Part shown: piece after piece, positions 7,576 to 16,410 of the stretch | Layout of the letters: every line of letters starts with the position of its first letter | Numbering within the stretch: the stretch's first letter is position 1 | Origin: UBA1479 sp963976055 | GTDB lineage: Bacteria; Pseudomonadota; Alphaproteobacteria; Rhodospirillales; Casp-alpha2 | Direction of reading: 5' to 3' | DNA length: 64,000 nucleotides | Assembly: GCA_963976055.1 (NCBI GenBank) | Contig: CAXBJB010000007.1 | Span: 248,001 to 312,000, forward strand | Position numbers and translations under genes: made by a program | The notes under the pieces: model-generated | Seen by the model: only the letters and a program-made list of their open reading frames with translations | Told to the model about the DNA's origin: nothing | The model's database searches: none

Positions 7576-8442
7576 ATGCAAGCCGCCGAACTGAGGAACG
7601 ATCCTTTCCGCCGTATCACCGTGGTCCCGTTCACAGGCGTGTTCGGCGCCGAAATTTCCGGCGTCGATCTGAACAACCTCGATGACGAGACCGTGGCCGA
7701 GATCCGCGAAGCCCTGCTGCGCTACAGCGTCGTGTTCTTCCACGGGCAGGACTTCACGCCGGATGCCCAGGCGGCGTTCGGGCGGCGCTTCGGGGTGTTG
7801 AACCGCCATCCTTACGTAAAGCCCATGGACGGCTATCCGGACGTGTTCCGCATCGTCAAGGAGCCGACGGACAAGCATCACTTCGGCAGCGGCTGGCACA
7901 CGGATCTGGCCTATGCGGAAAACCCGGCGCTGGGCACGATCCTGTATGGTGTCGATGTGCCCGTGGCCGGCGGCGACACCATGTTCGCCAGCCACTACGC
8001 GGCCTATGACGCCCTGACCGACGGCATGAAGGCCATGCTGGCGGACGTGAAGGCGGTCTATACCAACGCCCATACTTACGGAAAGGACGCGGCGCGCTTC
8101 AAGACCGGCGTGTCCAAGGCGATGAGCGTGCAGCCGGCGGCGGTCAAGGAAGTCGCCCATCCGGTGATCCGCACCCATCCGGAGACGGGCCGCAAGGGAC
8201 TGTACCTCAGCCCGATCCATTTCTCGCGGTTCGAGGGCATGACGCCCGAGCAATCCAAACCCCTGTTCGACACCCTAGTCGCCCATGCGACGCAGCCGGA
8301 ATTCACCTGCCGGTTCCGCTGGAAGAACGGCTCGGTCGCCATGTGGGACAACCGCTGCACCATGCATTTTGCGATCAACGATTTTTCCGGCGTCGGACGC
8401 ACCATGCAGCGCGTGACCCTGGAGGGCGACCGTCCGGTTTAA
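7576..8442 (+). CDS. TauD/TfdA-family Fe(II)/2-oxoglutarate dioxygenase
   Basis: The 288-residue protein has the full metal site: HTD (His108, Asp110) and a distal histidine in the CTMH motif (His264). The C-terminal Arg for 2-oxoglutarate is likely in the GRTMQRVTL segment. The family oxidises sulfonates, aryloxy acids and similar compounds, consuming 2-oxoglutarate and O2. The ATG at 7576 is chosen because GGAGA lies 6 nt before it and the sequence aligns from there with the family (FRRITVVPFTGVFGAEISGVDL). It is paired with the IclR regulator, with operator-like repeats between. A herbicide- or taurine-type substrate cannot be told apart from sequence alone. Confidence 0.92.
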   Translation: MQAAELRNDPFRRITVVPFTGVFGAEISGVDLNNLDDETVAEIREALLRYSVVFFHGQDFTPDAQAAFGRRFGVLNRHPYVKPMDGYPDVFRIVKEPTDKHHFGSGWHTDLAYAENPALGTILYGVDVPVAGGDTMFASHYAAYDALTDGMKAMLADVKAVYTNAHTYGKDAARFKTGVSKAMSVQPAAVKEVAHPVIRTHPETGRKGLYLSPIHFSRFEGMTPEQSKPLFDTLVAHATQPEFTCRFRWKNGSVAMWDNRCTMHFAINDFSGVGRTMQRVTLEGDRPV

Positions 8443-8532
8443 GGAGCGGCCCTTTCCACCGCGCTACAGGACCGATATAAACGACGGATTGGCCGCGCGG
8501 CCCCGCCGCCGGCGTGGGAGCATCCGTCGAAC

Positions 8533-9003
8533 ATGCGGGCCTTCGTCTTCATCGCGATTCTCATCCTGTCCACGGGGCCGGCTCTGGCCGACATGGAGGG
8601 CCAGCCGGCCGTGATTGACGGCGACACCCTGTCCATCGCCGGGGTCGCCTTCAACCTGCACGGCATCGACGCGCCGGAAAGCGACCAGACCTGCGAAATG
8701 GATGGTGAGCGCTATCCCTGCGGTTTCCAGGCGGCCAACGCGCTCGGCTACATGACGGCCTATCAGTGGGTGCAATGCCGCGACAACGGCACCGCGCGCG
8801 ACGGGCGCTACACGATGACCTGCTTCCTCGGTGGCCGTTACGACGTGGGCGAAAAGATGATCCGCCAGGGCTGGGCGCTCTACGACCGGGCCTACCGTAT
8901 CCCGGCCTATATGGCGGCGGAGGACGCGGCCCGGGCCGAGCGCGCGGGCCTGTGGGCCGGCGGTTTCATCGCCCCCTGGGACTGGCGCCAGGGAAAACGC
9001 TAG
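8533..9003 (+). CDS. Secreted thermonuclease-like (SNase fold) protein
   Basis: The 156-residue product has a signal peptide (about 1-19, ending in ALA) and an SNase-like OB fold with VIDGDTLSI and LHGIDAPE, the segments that carry the calcium and catalytic residues in staphylococcal nuclease. The catalytic Arg pair is not clearly present. Many short alphaproteobacterial homologues are annotated as nucleases without proof. GGAG precedes the ATG. The end overlaps the stop of the convergent SRPBCC gene by 4 nt. Confidence 0.85.
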   Translation: MRAFVFIAILILSTGPALADMEGQPAVIDGDTLSIAGVAFNLHGIDAPESDQTCEMDGERYPCGFQAANALGYMTAYQWVQCRDNGTARDGRYTMTCFLGGRYDVGEKMIRQGWALYDRAYRIPAYMAAEDAARAERAGLWAGGFIAPWDWRQGKR

Positions 9004-9494
9004 GCCGCGAAGTCCGGCAGCCGGTCGTCCAGGCGCTCGAAGCACACGGCCCAGCCTTCCAGCATGGGCGTCTTCATGGCGTTGTTGCGGGCGTTCTTTG
9101 ACGAATACAGCACCGTGGTGGTGACCCGCGTGCGGGTGCCGCCGTCCAGGTCCTCGAAGGTCGTGGTGCAGACGGTTTCGCCCTCGGTCCAGTCCTGGTC
9201 GAACAACTCAGTGACCACCAGGCGTTCCGGCGGGTCGATTTCAAGGAACCGGCCGCCCATGCCCATGTCGCCCAGCTGCGCGTTGCGCCAGACATAGCGA
9301 TAGGTGCCGCTGACGCGGAGGTCGATTTCGCATTCCGCCATGGGCCAGTCGTCAGGGCCCCACAGCCAGCGTTGGACGAGGGCCGGGTCCGTATAGGCCT
9401 TGAAAACCAGGGCGCACGGGGCATCGAATTCGCGGCTGACCCGCAGTTCCCGGTCCGAGGGCAGGGTGGCGGTCAGGGGGATTCTCGGTTTCAT
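9000..9494 (-). CDS. SRPBCC (AHSA1-like) domain protein
   Basis: The 164-residue protein is one START-like fold of the Aha1 C-terminal type: REFDAPCALVFKAYTDPALVQRWLWGPDDWPM near the start, RYVWRN and RLVVTELFDQDW in the middle, and GWAVCFERLDDRL at the end. Members bind hydrophobic ligands, and many are encoded right after an ArsR regulator. Here the start codon overlaps the ArsR stop (ATGA), so the two are translationally coupled. Function beyond ligand binding is unknown. Confidence 0.9.
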   Translation of the reverse strand: MKPRIPLTATLPSDRELRVSREFDAPCALVFKAYTDPALVQRWLWGPDDWPMAECEIDLRVSGTYRYVWRNAQLGDMGMGGRFLEIDPPERLVVTELFDQDWTEGETVCTTTFEDLDGGTRTRVTTTVLYSSKNARNNAMKTPMLEGWAVCFERLDDRLPDFAA

Positions 9495-9856
9495 TTGTTG
9501 TCGTCCTTGGGCGTGTTCTCATTGTCGGCAGGGGCCCGCAATTCGGCGAGCAGGGTGTCAAGCCGTTGGAACCGGGCTTCCCAGAATTCGCGGTAGGTTT
9601 CCAGCCAGTCGACGGCCTCGGCCAGAGGCGCGGCCTCCAGCCGGCAGGGCCGGCGTTGGGCGTCGCGGCGGCGGCTGATCAGTCCCGCGTTCTCCAGCAC
9701 CCGCAGATGCTTGGACACGGCCGGTTGGCTCATGGCGAAGGGTTCGGCCAGTTCGGCGACCGAGGCTTCGCCCGCCGCCAAGCGCTGAATGATGGCGCGG
9801 CGGGTGGGATCGGCGAGGGCGGCGAAGGTGGCGTCGAGTTGGTCGGTGATGATCAT
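9491..9856 (-). CDS. ArsR-family transcriptional regulator
   Basis: The 121-residue protein is a winged helix regulator: FAALADPTRRAIIQRLAAGEASVAELAEPFAMSQPAVSKHLRVLENAGLI is the classic ArsR helix-turn-helix, at about 10-60. No metal-binding Cys pair (such as CVC) is present, so it belongs to the group linked with SRPBCC proteins rather than arsenic sensing. No clear ribosome binding site precedes the ATG. The inverted repeat begins 3 nt upstream of it, suggesting a very short or absent leader and autoregulation. Confidence 0.92.
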   Translation of the reverse strand: MIITDQLDATFAALADPTRRAIIQRLAAGEASVAELAEPFAMSQPAVSKHLRVLENAGLISRRRDAQRRPCRLEAAPLAEAVDWLETYREFWEARFQRLDTLLAELRAPADNENTPKDDNK

Positions 9857-9858
9857 AA

Positions 9859-9876
9859 TATAACCATATAGTTATA
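9859..9876. promoter_or_regulatory. Putative ArsR operator
   Basis: TATAAC (9859-9864), spacer CATATA, GTTATA (9871-9876): a perfect 6-6-6 inverted repeat in a local AT-rich patch, ending 3 nt from the ArsR start codon on the minus strand. Its place over the likely promoter or start fits self-repression. Confidence 0.5.
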
Positions 9877-10034
9877 AAACTAATGAGTTTTAGAATAAGA
9901 ATCCCATACGGTCAAATGGAATGCGGGGAACCCTGGCCGGTTCCCCATAAATCCCGCTTCGCGGCGGAATGAGCGTGACATATGCTCATGTCCGCCGCGC
10001 GGGTGCCGCGCGGTTCTGGGAGTGCGCGGATATC

Positions 10035-11126
10035 ATGGAACGGTTTCGGCGGTGCCTGTCGGCGGTGGCGGGTGGGGTTTTCGGTCTGTTTGCGGCGGCA
10101 ACGGCATTGCCGGTTTCGGCCCTTGCGGGGCCGCCCCGCGGGTTGGAGCAGGTTCAGGAGCCCGTGGCCGGCTATCTGGCGGCGCGCAGTCGGCCGGGGC
10201 CGGGCTCGATCGATTCCCTTGCCCCGGATTTCGCCCGCGCAGGTTCCTTCCGCGCGATGCTGAAGACCGCCGTGATGGCCGACTGGGGCGGGTTGAAGCC
10301 CGCCGCCGCCGCTGCCGGATACCGTGCCTTCGCCCTGGTCGAAGACACGGGCTGGTATCTGGTGCTCGACGACGCCGTCGATGGGCTTGGCCCCACGGTG
10401 GTGCTGTCGCCGGCACCCAGGCGCGACCTGATCGCCGAAGCCCCCCATCCGGTCATCGACCGCCATACGGCGCCGGAAACGGCACTGTTCGTCACCCAGT
10501 TGGGCGCGCGCGCGGCCATCGTCGCCGGGGCCAACCGCTGCGCGGCGGCGGCCGAGTCGCCGTGCTCCGGCACAACCAAGGTATGCAAGGCCCACGGCAA
10601 GGCGCCCTACCGGGATTCGGACGTGGCCCATAATCCGGAAACCCTGTTCCAGGTCGCCCATGAGGTTCTTTCCGCGCAATGGCCGGAAGCGGTGGTGTTC
10701 AGTATCCATGGCTTCGCCAAGACCAAATCGGCGCCGGACACCTGGGCGGTGATTTCCGACGGCGGCAAGGCCGAAGGCGGGCCAGGTGACCGTCTGACCC
10801 GCCGCCTGCGCGACCGGCTTCGCGCGGCGCTCGACGGCGGCGATGCCCGCGCCGTGGCCTGCGACGATCCCGAGGACCACCGGTTCGGTTTCGCCAGGCT
10901 GTGCGCCGCGACCAACGTTCAGGGCCGCCATCTCAACGGCAGCGCCGACGCCTGTCGGCAAAGCGTCGAACAGGCGAGCGGCCGGTTCCTGCACATCGAA
11001 CAGACCCTGGATCTGCGCGATCCCTTCGAATACGGCTGGCGCGCGCCCCGCGACCATGCGGCGATCCGCGCGGTTCTCGACGCGGTCGGCGACGTCGTTT
11101 CCTGCCTGCCCGGACGCTGTCCGTAG
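10035..11126 (+). CDS. Exported protein of unknown function
   Basis: The 363-residue product has a signal peptide (about 1-32, ending LAG). The body contains PHPVIDRHT, VAGANRC, a Cys-containing loop, AHNPETLFQVAHEVL, VVFSIHGF and LHIEQTLDLR. The spaced His, Arg and Glu residues loosely recall the zinc amidohydrolases of the N-formylglutamate deformylase group, but this is a weak resemblance by eye. The ATG at 10035 is chosen because the signal peptide begins there. It stands alone between the ArsR promoter and the AtuA cassette. Confidence 0.7.
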   Translation: MERFRRCLSAVAGGVFGLFAAATALPVSALAGPPRGLEQVQEPVAGYLAARSRPGPGSIDSLAPDFARAGSFRAMLKTAVMADWGGLKPAAAAAGYRAFALVEDTGWYLVLDDAVDGLGPTVVLSPAPRRDLIAEAPHPVIDRHTAPETALFVTQLGARAAIVAGANRCAAAAESPCSGTTKVCKAHGKAPYRDSDVAHNPETLFQVAHEVLSAQWPEAVVFSIHGFAKTKSAPDTWAVISDGGKAEGGPGDRLTRRLRDRLRAALDGGDARAVACDDPEDHRFGFARLCAATNVQGRHLNGSADACRQSVEQASGRFLHIEQTLDLRDPFEYGWRAPRDHAAIRAVLDAVGDVVSCLPGRCP

Positions 11127-11233
11127 CATTTCCGCCGCGCCCACTTGGCGGCGCGCGAAAAATCCCGCAGGATGGACTCCAAGAAGGCGGGGCGCTTTCA
11201 ACACGTTCCGGATAAAACCGGGCGGGAGGGGAT

Positions 11234-12595
11234 ATGTCTCCCATCAGATTGATGGCTACCACGGGCATTCTCGGTTACGGCTTTACCGAGGAAGCCTTCC
11301 ATGCGGGCATCGCCATGAAGCCCGATCTCATTGCCTGCGACGCCGGATCGTCCGATCCGGGGCCCCATTATCTTGGCTCGGGCACGGCCTTTGTGTCGCG
11401 GGCGGCGGCCAAGCGCGACCTGGGCCTGATGGTCGCCGCCGGGATGGAACACGGGATCCCCGTGATGATCGGCTCCGCCGGCGGCAGCGGCAGCGACGTC
11501 CAGGTCGACTGGACCTTGGATATCCTCAAGGAAATCTGCGCCGAGAAGGGTCTGAAGCCCAAGGTTCGGGTGATCCGCACGGAACAGACCAAGGACGCCA
11601 TCAAGGCCAAGGTGCGGGCCGGCAAGATCGCGCCCTTGGGGCCCATTCCCGGGCTGACCGAGGACGATGTCGAGCAGTCGTCCCGTATCGTCGCCATGAT
11701 GGGCCCGGAAGCCTATCAGCAGGCCCTGGCCGACGGCGCCGACGTGGTGATCGCCGGGCGCGGGACGGACGCGGCCCTGTTCGCGGCCCTGCCCCTGATG
11801 CGTGGCGCCGACCCGGGCCTGGCCTGGCATCTCGCCAAGATCATCGAATGCGGTGCCCAGGTGGTGGAGCCGCGCGAAGGCCAGGACTGCGTCATCGGCA
11901 CCATCTACGACGACCATTTCACTGTCGAGCCGGGCTCGCCGATCCGCCGCGCCACGGTTACGCGCGTTTCCGCCCATACCTTGTACGAGAACCCGGAGCC
12001 CTACCGCCTGAAGGAACCGGACGGCATCCTGATCACCGACCGCTGCAAGTTCGAGCAACTGGACGAGCGCACGGTCAAGGTCTCGGGCAGCCGCTACGAG
12101 CCGTCGGAAAAATACACGGTGAAGCTGGAGGGTGTGCGCCCGCTCGGTTACCGCACCGTGTTCATCGCCGGCATCCGCGACCCGATCCTGATCGACATCA
12201 TCGACGATTTCGTCGAGGCCTGCCGTGGGCGCATCGCGCGCGACGTCGGCACGCTGGGCATCGCGGCGGCGGACTACACGCTGTCCGTCCATCTGTACGG
12301 CAAGAACGCGGTGATGGGATCGCTGGAGCCCGAGGCCGATCAACCGATCCACGAGATCGGCCTGCTGCTCGACGTGCTCGGCCGGACCGAGGACATCAGC
12401 CGCGCCGTCCTGGCCAAGTCGCGCTATGCCTTCCTGCACACGGACTTTCCCGGGCGCATGTGCATTTCCGGCAACCTGGCGATCCCGTTTTCGCCGTCGG
12501 ACATGCATGTCGGGCCGGTCTACGAATTCAACGTCTGGCACGTCATGGAATGCGATCCCATGGAGCCGGTGCGCATGGAGTGGCTGGAGGTCTGA
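11234..12595 (+). CDS. AtuA-like (DUF1446) protein
   Basis: The 453-residue protein matches the acyclic terpene utilisation AtuA/DUF1446 family, with CDAGSSDPGPHYLGSG near the start, IGSAGGSGSD, a Gly-rich VIAGRGTDAALFAALPLMRG segment and a HLYGKNAVMGSLEP motif. AtuA was found in the Pseudomonas acyclic terpene gene cluster, but its chemistry is not established. Here it leads a three-gene cassette with an MBL hydrolase (2-nt gap) and a DUF4387 protein. DUF4387 is a known companion of this family. GGGAGGGGAT precedes the ATG. No other terpene or acyl-CoA genes lie nearby, so terpene use is not supported. Confidence 0.88.
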   Translation: MSPIRLMATTGILGYGFTEEAFHAGIAMKPDLIACDAGSSDPGPHYLGSGTAFVSRAAAKRDLGLMVAAGMEHGIPVMIGSAGGSGSDVQVDWTLDILKEICAEKGLKPKVRVIRTEQTKDAIKAKVRAGKIAPLGPIPGLTEDDVEQSSRIVAMMGPEAYQQALADGADVVIAGRGTDAALFAALPLMRGADPGLAWHLAKIIECGAQVVEPREGQDCVIGTIYDDHFTVEPGSPIRRATVTRVSAHTLYENPEPYRLKEPDGILITDRCKFEQLDERTVKVSGSRYEPSEKYTVKLEGVRPLGYRTVFIAGIRDPILIDIIDDFVEACRGRIARDVGTLGIAAADYTLSVHLYGKNAVMGSLEPEADQPIHEIGLLLDVLGRTEDISRAVLAKSRYAFLHTDFPGRMCISGNLAIPFSPSDMHVGPVYEFNVWHVMECDPMEPVRMEWLEV

Positions 12596-12597
12596 AC

Positions 12598-13482
12598 ATG
12601 AAGATCACCCTGTTGGGCACCGGCACGCCGACGCCGTCGTTGAAACGCATGAGCTCGGGCTATCTGGTCGAGGTCGCGGGCGACGTCATGCTGTTCGATC
12701 ACGGACCGGGCGCGCATCACCGCCTGCTGGAGGCGGGCAAGCGGGCGACGGACGTGACCCATGTGTTTTTTTCCCACCTGCATTACGACCACTGCCTCGA
12801 TTACGGCCGCCTGGTCCTGACCCATTGGGACCAGGGCGTCGGCAAGCTGCCGGAATTGCAGGTCTACGGCCCGCCGTTCACGGCGCGCATGACGGAACTG
12901 CTGTTCGGCGACGACGGCATCTGGGGGCCGGACCTGAAGGCGCGCACGGAACACCCGCTGTCGACCGTGATCTACAACGCGCGGGGCGGCGAGGGGGCGC
13001 GGGCGAAGCCAAACCCAAACGTGACGGAGCTGAAAAGCGGCGACGTGATCGAGACGGATCATTGGAAGCTGACCTGCGCCAGCGTGCGCCATGTGCAGCC
13101 GTTCCTGCATTGTTACGGCTACCGCCTGGAAACGGACGACGGCGTGTTCGTCTATTCCGGCGACACGGGGCCCTGCAAGGCGATCGAGAAACTGGCCGAG
13201 GGCGCGGACGTGCTGGTCAACATGTGCCATTACCTAAGCGGCACGGAACTGGGCAAGGAATTCGCCGAGGGCTGCATGGGCCATCTGGAAATGGCCGACC
13301 TGGGCGCCGCCGCCGGGGTCAAGAACCTGGTGATCAGCCACGTCACGGAACAGATGGACCGACCGGGGGTGCGCGAACGCATCCTGCGCGAAATGGGCGA
13401 ACGCTATGGCGGCAACCTGTTCTTCGGTCACGACCTGATGGAAATTCCGCTCGGCGGGCCGGCGCCCGCCAAACTGGACTAA
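12598..13482 (+). CDS. MBL-fold metallo-hydrolase (RNase Z-like fold)
   Basis: The 294-residue protein opens with MKITLLGTGTPTP, typical of the RNase Z/arylsulfatase-like branch of the metallo-beta-lactamase superfamily, and has the zinc motif HLHYDH (60-65), VYSGDTGPC and ISHVT. The ATG at 12598 follows the AtuA stop by 2 nt, so an apparent longer frame reaching back to 10843 is rejected. It lacks features of true tRNA 3' processing enzymes beyond the fold, and its place between AtuA and DUF4387 points to a small-molecule substrate of that cassette. Confidence 0.9.
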   Translation: MKITLLGTGTPTPSLKRMSSGYLVEVAGDVMLFDHGPGAHHRLLEAGKRATDVTHVFFSHLHYDHCLDYGRLVLTHWDQGVGKLPELQVYGPPFTARMTELLFGDDGIWGPDLKARTEHPLSTVIYNARGGEGARAKPNPNVTELKSGDVIETDHWKLTCASVRHVQPFLHCYGYRLETDDGVFVYSGDTGPCKAIEKLAEGADVLVNMCHYLSGTELGKEFAEGCMGHLEMADLGAAAGVKNLVISHVTEQMDRPGVRERILREMGERYGGNLFFGHDLMEIPLGGPAPAKLD

Positions 13483-13515
13483 GCGCGGATTAAGACGAAA
13501 GAGGACGAATACGAC

Positions 13516-13827
13516 ATGGCCAAGCTGAGAGACATCGCGCGGGTGGTCCGCGGCAAGAACGCAGGCGCGCTGTACTTGACCCTCGACGTCATGTTCGACG
13601 ACGACGCGACTTACCGCCGGGTGCGCGACTGCGGGGTGCTGAGCCCGCGCGCCCTGGCGCCGCTCTACGGCGTCACCGACAACGAGGTCGCGATCATCCC
13701 CTTCGACGTCGCCCGCGCCATCAAGATCACCGTGCCCAGGCGCGTGCGCTCCGGCTCGCCCGGCGACACGGACGTTTACGGTGCGCAGCAGCACGTGCCG
13801 CTGATGCAGCTTGAGGTGCCGGAGTAG
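13516..13827 (+). CDS. DUF4387 protein
   Basis: The 103-residue protein begins AKLRDIARVVRGKNAGA and ends in a Val/Pro-rich tail, matching the DUF4387 family, which is found beside or fused to AtuA-like proteins. It has no catalytic motif that I can name. The 33-nt gap to the MBL gene contains a GAAAGAGGA site, so co-transcription is likely. It may be a small subunit of the AtuA-like enzyme, which is inference from constant gene pairing. Confidence 0.88.
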   Translation: MAKLRDIARVVRGKNAGALYLTLDVMFDDDATYRRVRDCGVLSPRALAPLYGVTDNEVAIIPFDVARAIKITVPRRVRSGSPGDTDVYGAQQHVPLMQLEVPE

Positions 13828-13838
13828 AGCCCCGGTTT

Positions 13839-16277
13839 TTAGAAGTCCATGGACATGGATAGTTTGACGGTGAACGGCGCGCCTTGCACCAGATAGCCGC
13901 CCTGGGACGAGGCCCAGTACCCGCTGTTTGCGATGTTTTCCACATTCAACAGGAAGTTCGCTTCGCGTCCGGCAATATTCCGGACCAAGCGAGCCCCCAT
14001 GTCGAAGCGGGTCCAAGATCCGATTTCCTGAGAATTGCCGGTGTCGATGTATTGCCGGCCGGTATGCAGGGCCCGCGCGCTTAGGGTCAGGCCGTCGAGA
14101 CAGGGGCAATCCCATTCCACGCTCGCATTCAGTTGGTACAGGGGCACGCCGACCGCGACGTTGCCGTCGTTTGTGCCGCCCGCGGTTTCGGTCAGCTTGG
14201 CGTCGGTGACGGACGTTCCGCCCAACAGTCGCAGGCCGGGGACCGGTTCACCGAATACGGAAATCTCGATGCCTCGGTTCCGCTGTTCGCCGTCGGCGGA
14301 ATAGATGTTCGTTGTCGGATCGGTGACCGCGCTGGGCTGGGTCGTTTGGAATAGGGCCAGCGCGGCGCCCAAGTTACCTAAGTCGACCTTGCCGCCCACT
14401 TCATATTGGACCGACGTATAAGGGGCCAGCACTTCGCCCGAGTTTGCGGCGCTGGATGGTGCCGAACCGCCCGGTTGGAGACCCTCGATGCGATTGGCGT
14501 AAAGCGAGATGCTGTCCGCCGGTTTGTAGGCCAAGCCGACCACCGGGCTGATGGCCGTATCGTTGAAGTTGCTGGTCTCCAGGTTGCTTGTCCGGTTGAA
14601 GTTCAGGCTTTGAATCTGCTGATAGCGGACGCCGACCGTCAGCAGGACCCGTTCATCCAGATCAGAGATCGTGTCGGACGCATAGTAGCTGCGCAGCAGG
14701 ACCTTGCTGACCAGAGGCAGGCGTTCGAAATCACCGCCGCTCGATGTTGTGGCGCCGCGTGCCAGTTCGACGGGGTCATAAAGGTTGGTGTTTTCGGTGG
14801 TGCCGAATTCGTAGGCGTTACGGTTGGCGCTTTTCAGGGCGGACATGCCGGCATTCACCTTGTGCCGTAACGGTCCTGTATCAAGGTTGCCTTTGATTCC
14901 GGCCTGACCGGTGAGGCTCAGATCCTCGCGCGGCACGGTCAGGCGCCGGGCCGTCGCGGTGCCGTCGTTGCTACTCACCCGGATCGAGGCATAGTCGCCA
15001 TCCTCGCGCAGGGTATGCACGCCGAAGGCGGCCTGCAGGGTCAGGTTCTGAAGCAGATCGTATTCAATCCGTGTCTGAGCAAAGGAATCCTCCAGGTCGG
15101 TATAGGAATAGGTTGCCGCGTAGTTGTGGCTGGCGTCCGGCGCATTGGGCACCTGGCTTCCCGTGACGAAAACGGTCGGCCGACCTTGGTCAACTCGCTG
15201 GCGCTGGGTTGCGATATCCAACGTTGCGCGGAGTTTGTCCCCCCGGTAATCGAAGGCGCCGGAAGCCATGTGCATGTAGCGCTCTTCGTTTTCAACGGCG
15301 GTCTCTCCGGCGCGCAGGGCGCTGTTGATCCGCACACCGAAGGCATTATCGGGGCCGAAGCGACGTCCGATGTCGGCATGGACCCCGGCCCGCAGGGTCT
15401 GTCCGTAGTTCGCGGTCACCCGAGTCAACGGTTCGTCGCCTGCGCGTTTGGGGACCAGGTTTATGCCGCCGCCAATGCCCGTAGCACCCGGAGCCGCACC
15501 ATTCAGAAAAGCGTTGGCGCCTTTGAAGACCTCGATACGTTCGAACATGTCGGTCGACGAGATTTGCCGAGGCGACGTGCCGTAAAGGCCGTCAACGGAC
15601 AGGTCGTCGTTGTATAGGGGAAAGCCGCGGACAACGAAGAGTTCCGAAAAGTTGCCGTAGCCATAGGTGCTGCGAATGGCCGGATCGTTGTCCAGGATGT
15701 CGCCGATCGTTTCCGCCTGTTGGTTGCGAATGGCGGTTTCCGTATGGGCTGTCATGGTGAAGGGGACCTCCATCATGTCCTGGTTCCCGAGGACACCGGC
15801 CCGCGCACCGCGCGCGACCTGACCGCCGGCAAATTCTGCGGGCAACGTGCCGATCTCCGCCTGGGTGGGAACGATCCGGCCTTCGACGGAAACGGTGCCG
15901 AGGGTGATGCGGCCGCCACTTGCCTGCGGCCCGTCGAGGGCCACCGTGCGCGCGCGGGTCAGGCGGAAGGTGACACCTGTCCCGGCGAGTAAGCGTTCCA
16001 AGGCGGCCGTCGGTATCAGCCTGCCTGCCACCCCCGGTGACTTGCGGTCGCGGGTGACCTCGGCCGTATAGCCGACCTGCCAGCCGGTGGCCGCGATGAA
16101 GGCGTCGATGGCGGCGCCGAGCGGCTGGGCCGCGATGTCGAAGGCGACCCGTGCGTCCTCGGCGACTTCCGCCGCGCGGGCGGGGCCCGGCGCCGCAAGG
16201 ACGCAGGTCATGGACAGGCCAAGGGCCGTGCAGGTCATCAAGGCCGCCGTGAAACGACGGGTGCGGGTGGTGGTCAT
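13839..16277 (-). CDS. TonB-dependent siderophore receptor with signalling (STN) domain
   Basis: The 812-residue outer-membrane receptor has a signal peptide (about 1-35), an STN transducer domain (about 42-115: FDIAAQPLGAAIDAFIAATGWQV), a plug (about 160-280) and a 22-strand barrel ending in the aromatic LSMSMDF. The STN domain passes the ligand-bound state to a FecR-type anti-sigma factor, and fecI- and fecR-like genes lie directly upstream, as expected for surface signalling. Ferric siderophore uptake is likely, while the exact ligand cannot be read. Between it and fecR are 133 nt with a Fur-box-like repeat, so it may also have its own promoter. Confidence 0.93.
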   Translation of the reverse strand: MTTTRTRRFTAALMTCTALGLSMTCVLAAPGPARAAEVAEDARVAFDIAAQPLGAAIDAFIAATGWQVGYTAEVTRDRKSPGVAGRLIPTAALERLLAGTGVTFRLTRARTVALDGPQASGGRITLGTVSVEGRIVPTQAEIGTLPAEFAGGQVARGARAGVLGNQDMMEVPFTMTAHTETAIRNQQAETIGDILDNDPAIRSTYGYGNFSELFVVRGFPLYNDDLSVDGLYGTSPRQISSTDMFERIEVFKGANAFLNGAAPGATGIGGGINLVPKRAGDEPLTRVTANYGQTLRAGVHADIGRRFGPDNAFGVRINSALRAGETAVENEERYMHMASGAFDYRGDKLRATLDIATQRQRVDQGRPTVFVTGSQVPNAPDASHNYAATYSYTDLEDSFAQTRIEYDLLQNLTLQAAFGVHTLREDGDYASIRVSSNDGTATARRLTVPREDLSLTGQAGIKGNLDTGPLRHKVNAGMSALKSANRNAYEFGTTENTNLYDPVELARGATTSSGGDFERLPLVSKVLLRSYYASDTISDLDERVLLTVGVRYQQIQSLNFNRTSNLETSNFNDTAISPVVGLAYKPADSISLYANRIEGLQPGGSAPSSAANSGEVLAPYTSVQYEVGGKVDLGNLGAALALFQTTQPSAVTDPTTNIYSADGEQRNRGIEISVFGEPVPGLRLLGGTSVTDAKLTETAGGTNDGNVAVGVPLYQLNASVEWDCPCLDGLTLSARALHTGRQYIDTGNSQEIGSWTRFDMGARLVRNIAGREANFLLNVENIANSGYWASSQGGYLVQGAPFTVKLSMSMDF

Positions 16278-16335
16278 GTCTCGTTATTCCCCTTATTGGC
16301 CCTTATTGATCTTCGCGGCGTCGTGTATTTGAATT

Positions 16336-16350
16336 TGCGACGCATTCGCA
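16336..16350. promoter_or_regulatory. Candidate Fur-type inverted repeat before the receptor gene
   Basis: TGCGACGCATTCGCA is a 7-1-7 arrangement with five of seven pairs matching, 59 nt upstream of the receptor start on the minus strand. Its half-sites resemble divergent Fur boxes, but it is much weaker than the site at 18047. Confidence 0.3.
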
Positions 16351-16410
16351 TTTATGAGGCCGAGACGAACGAGGGACCGTCGTCTCCCAACGAAAAGTTC
16401 AAAAAAGTTT

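Noticed and set aside
10843..12597. Apparent N-terminal extension joining the MBL protein to upstream sequence
   Set aside because: It runs out of frame through the AtuA-like gene and is Arg/Pro-rich; the real MBL start is the ATG at 12598.
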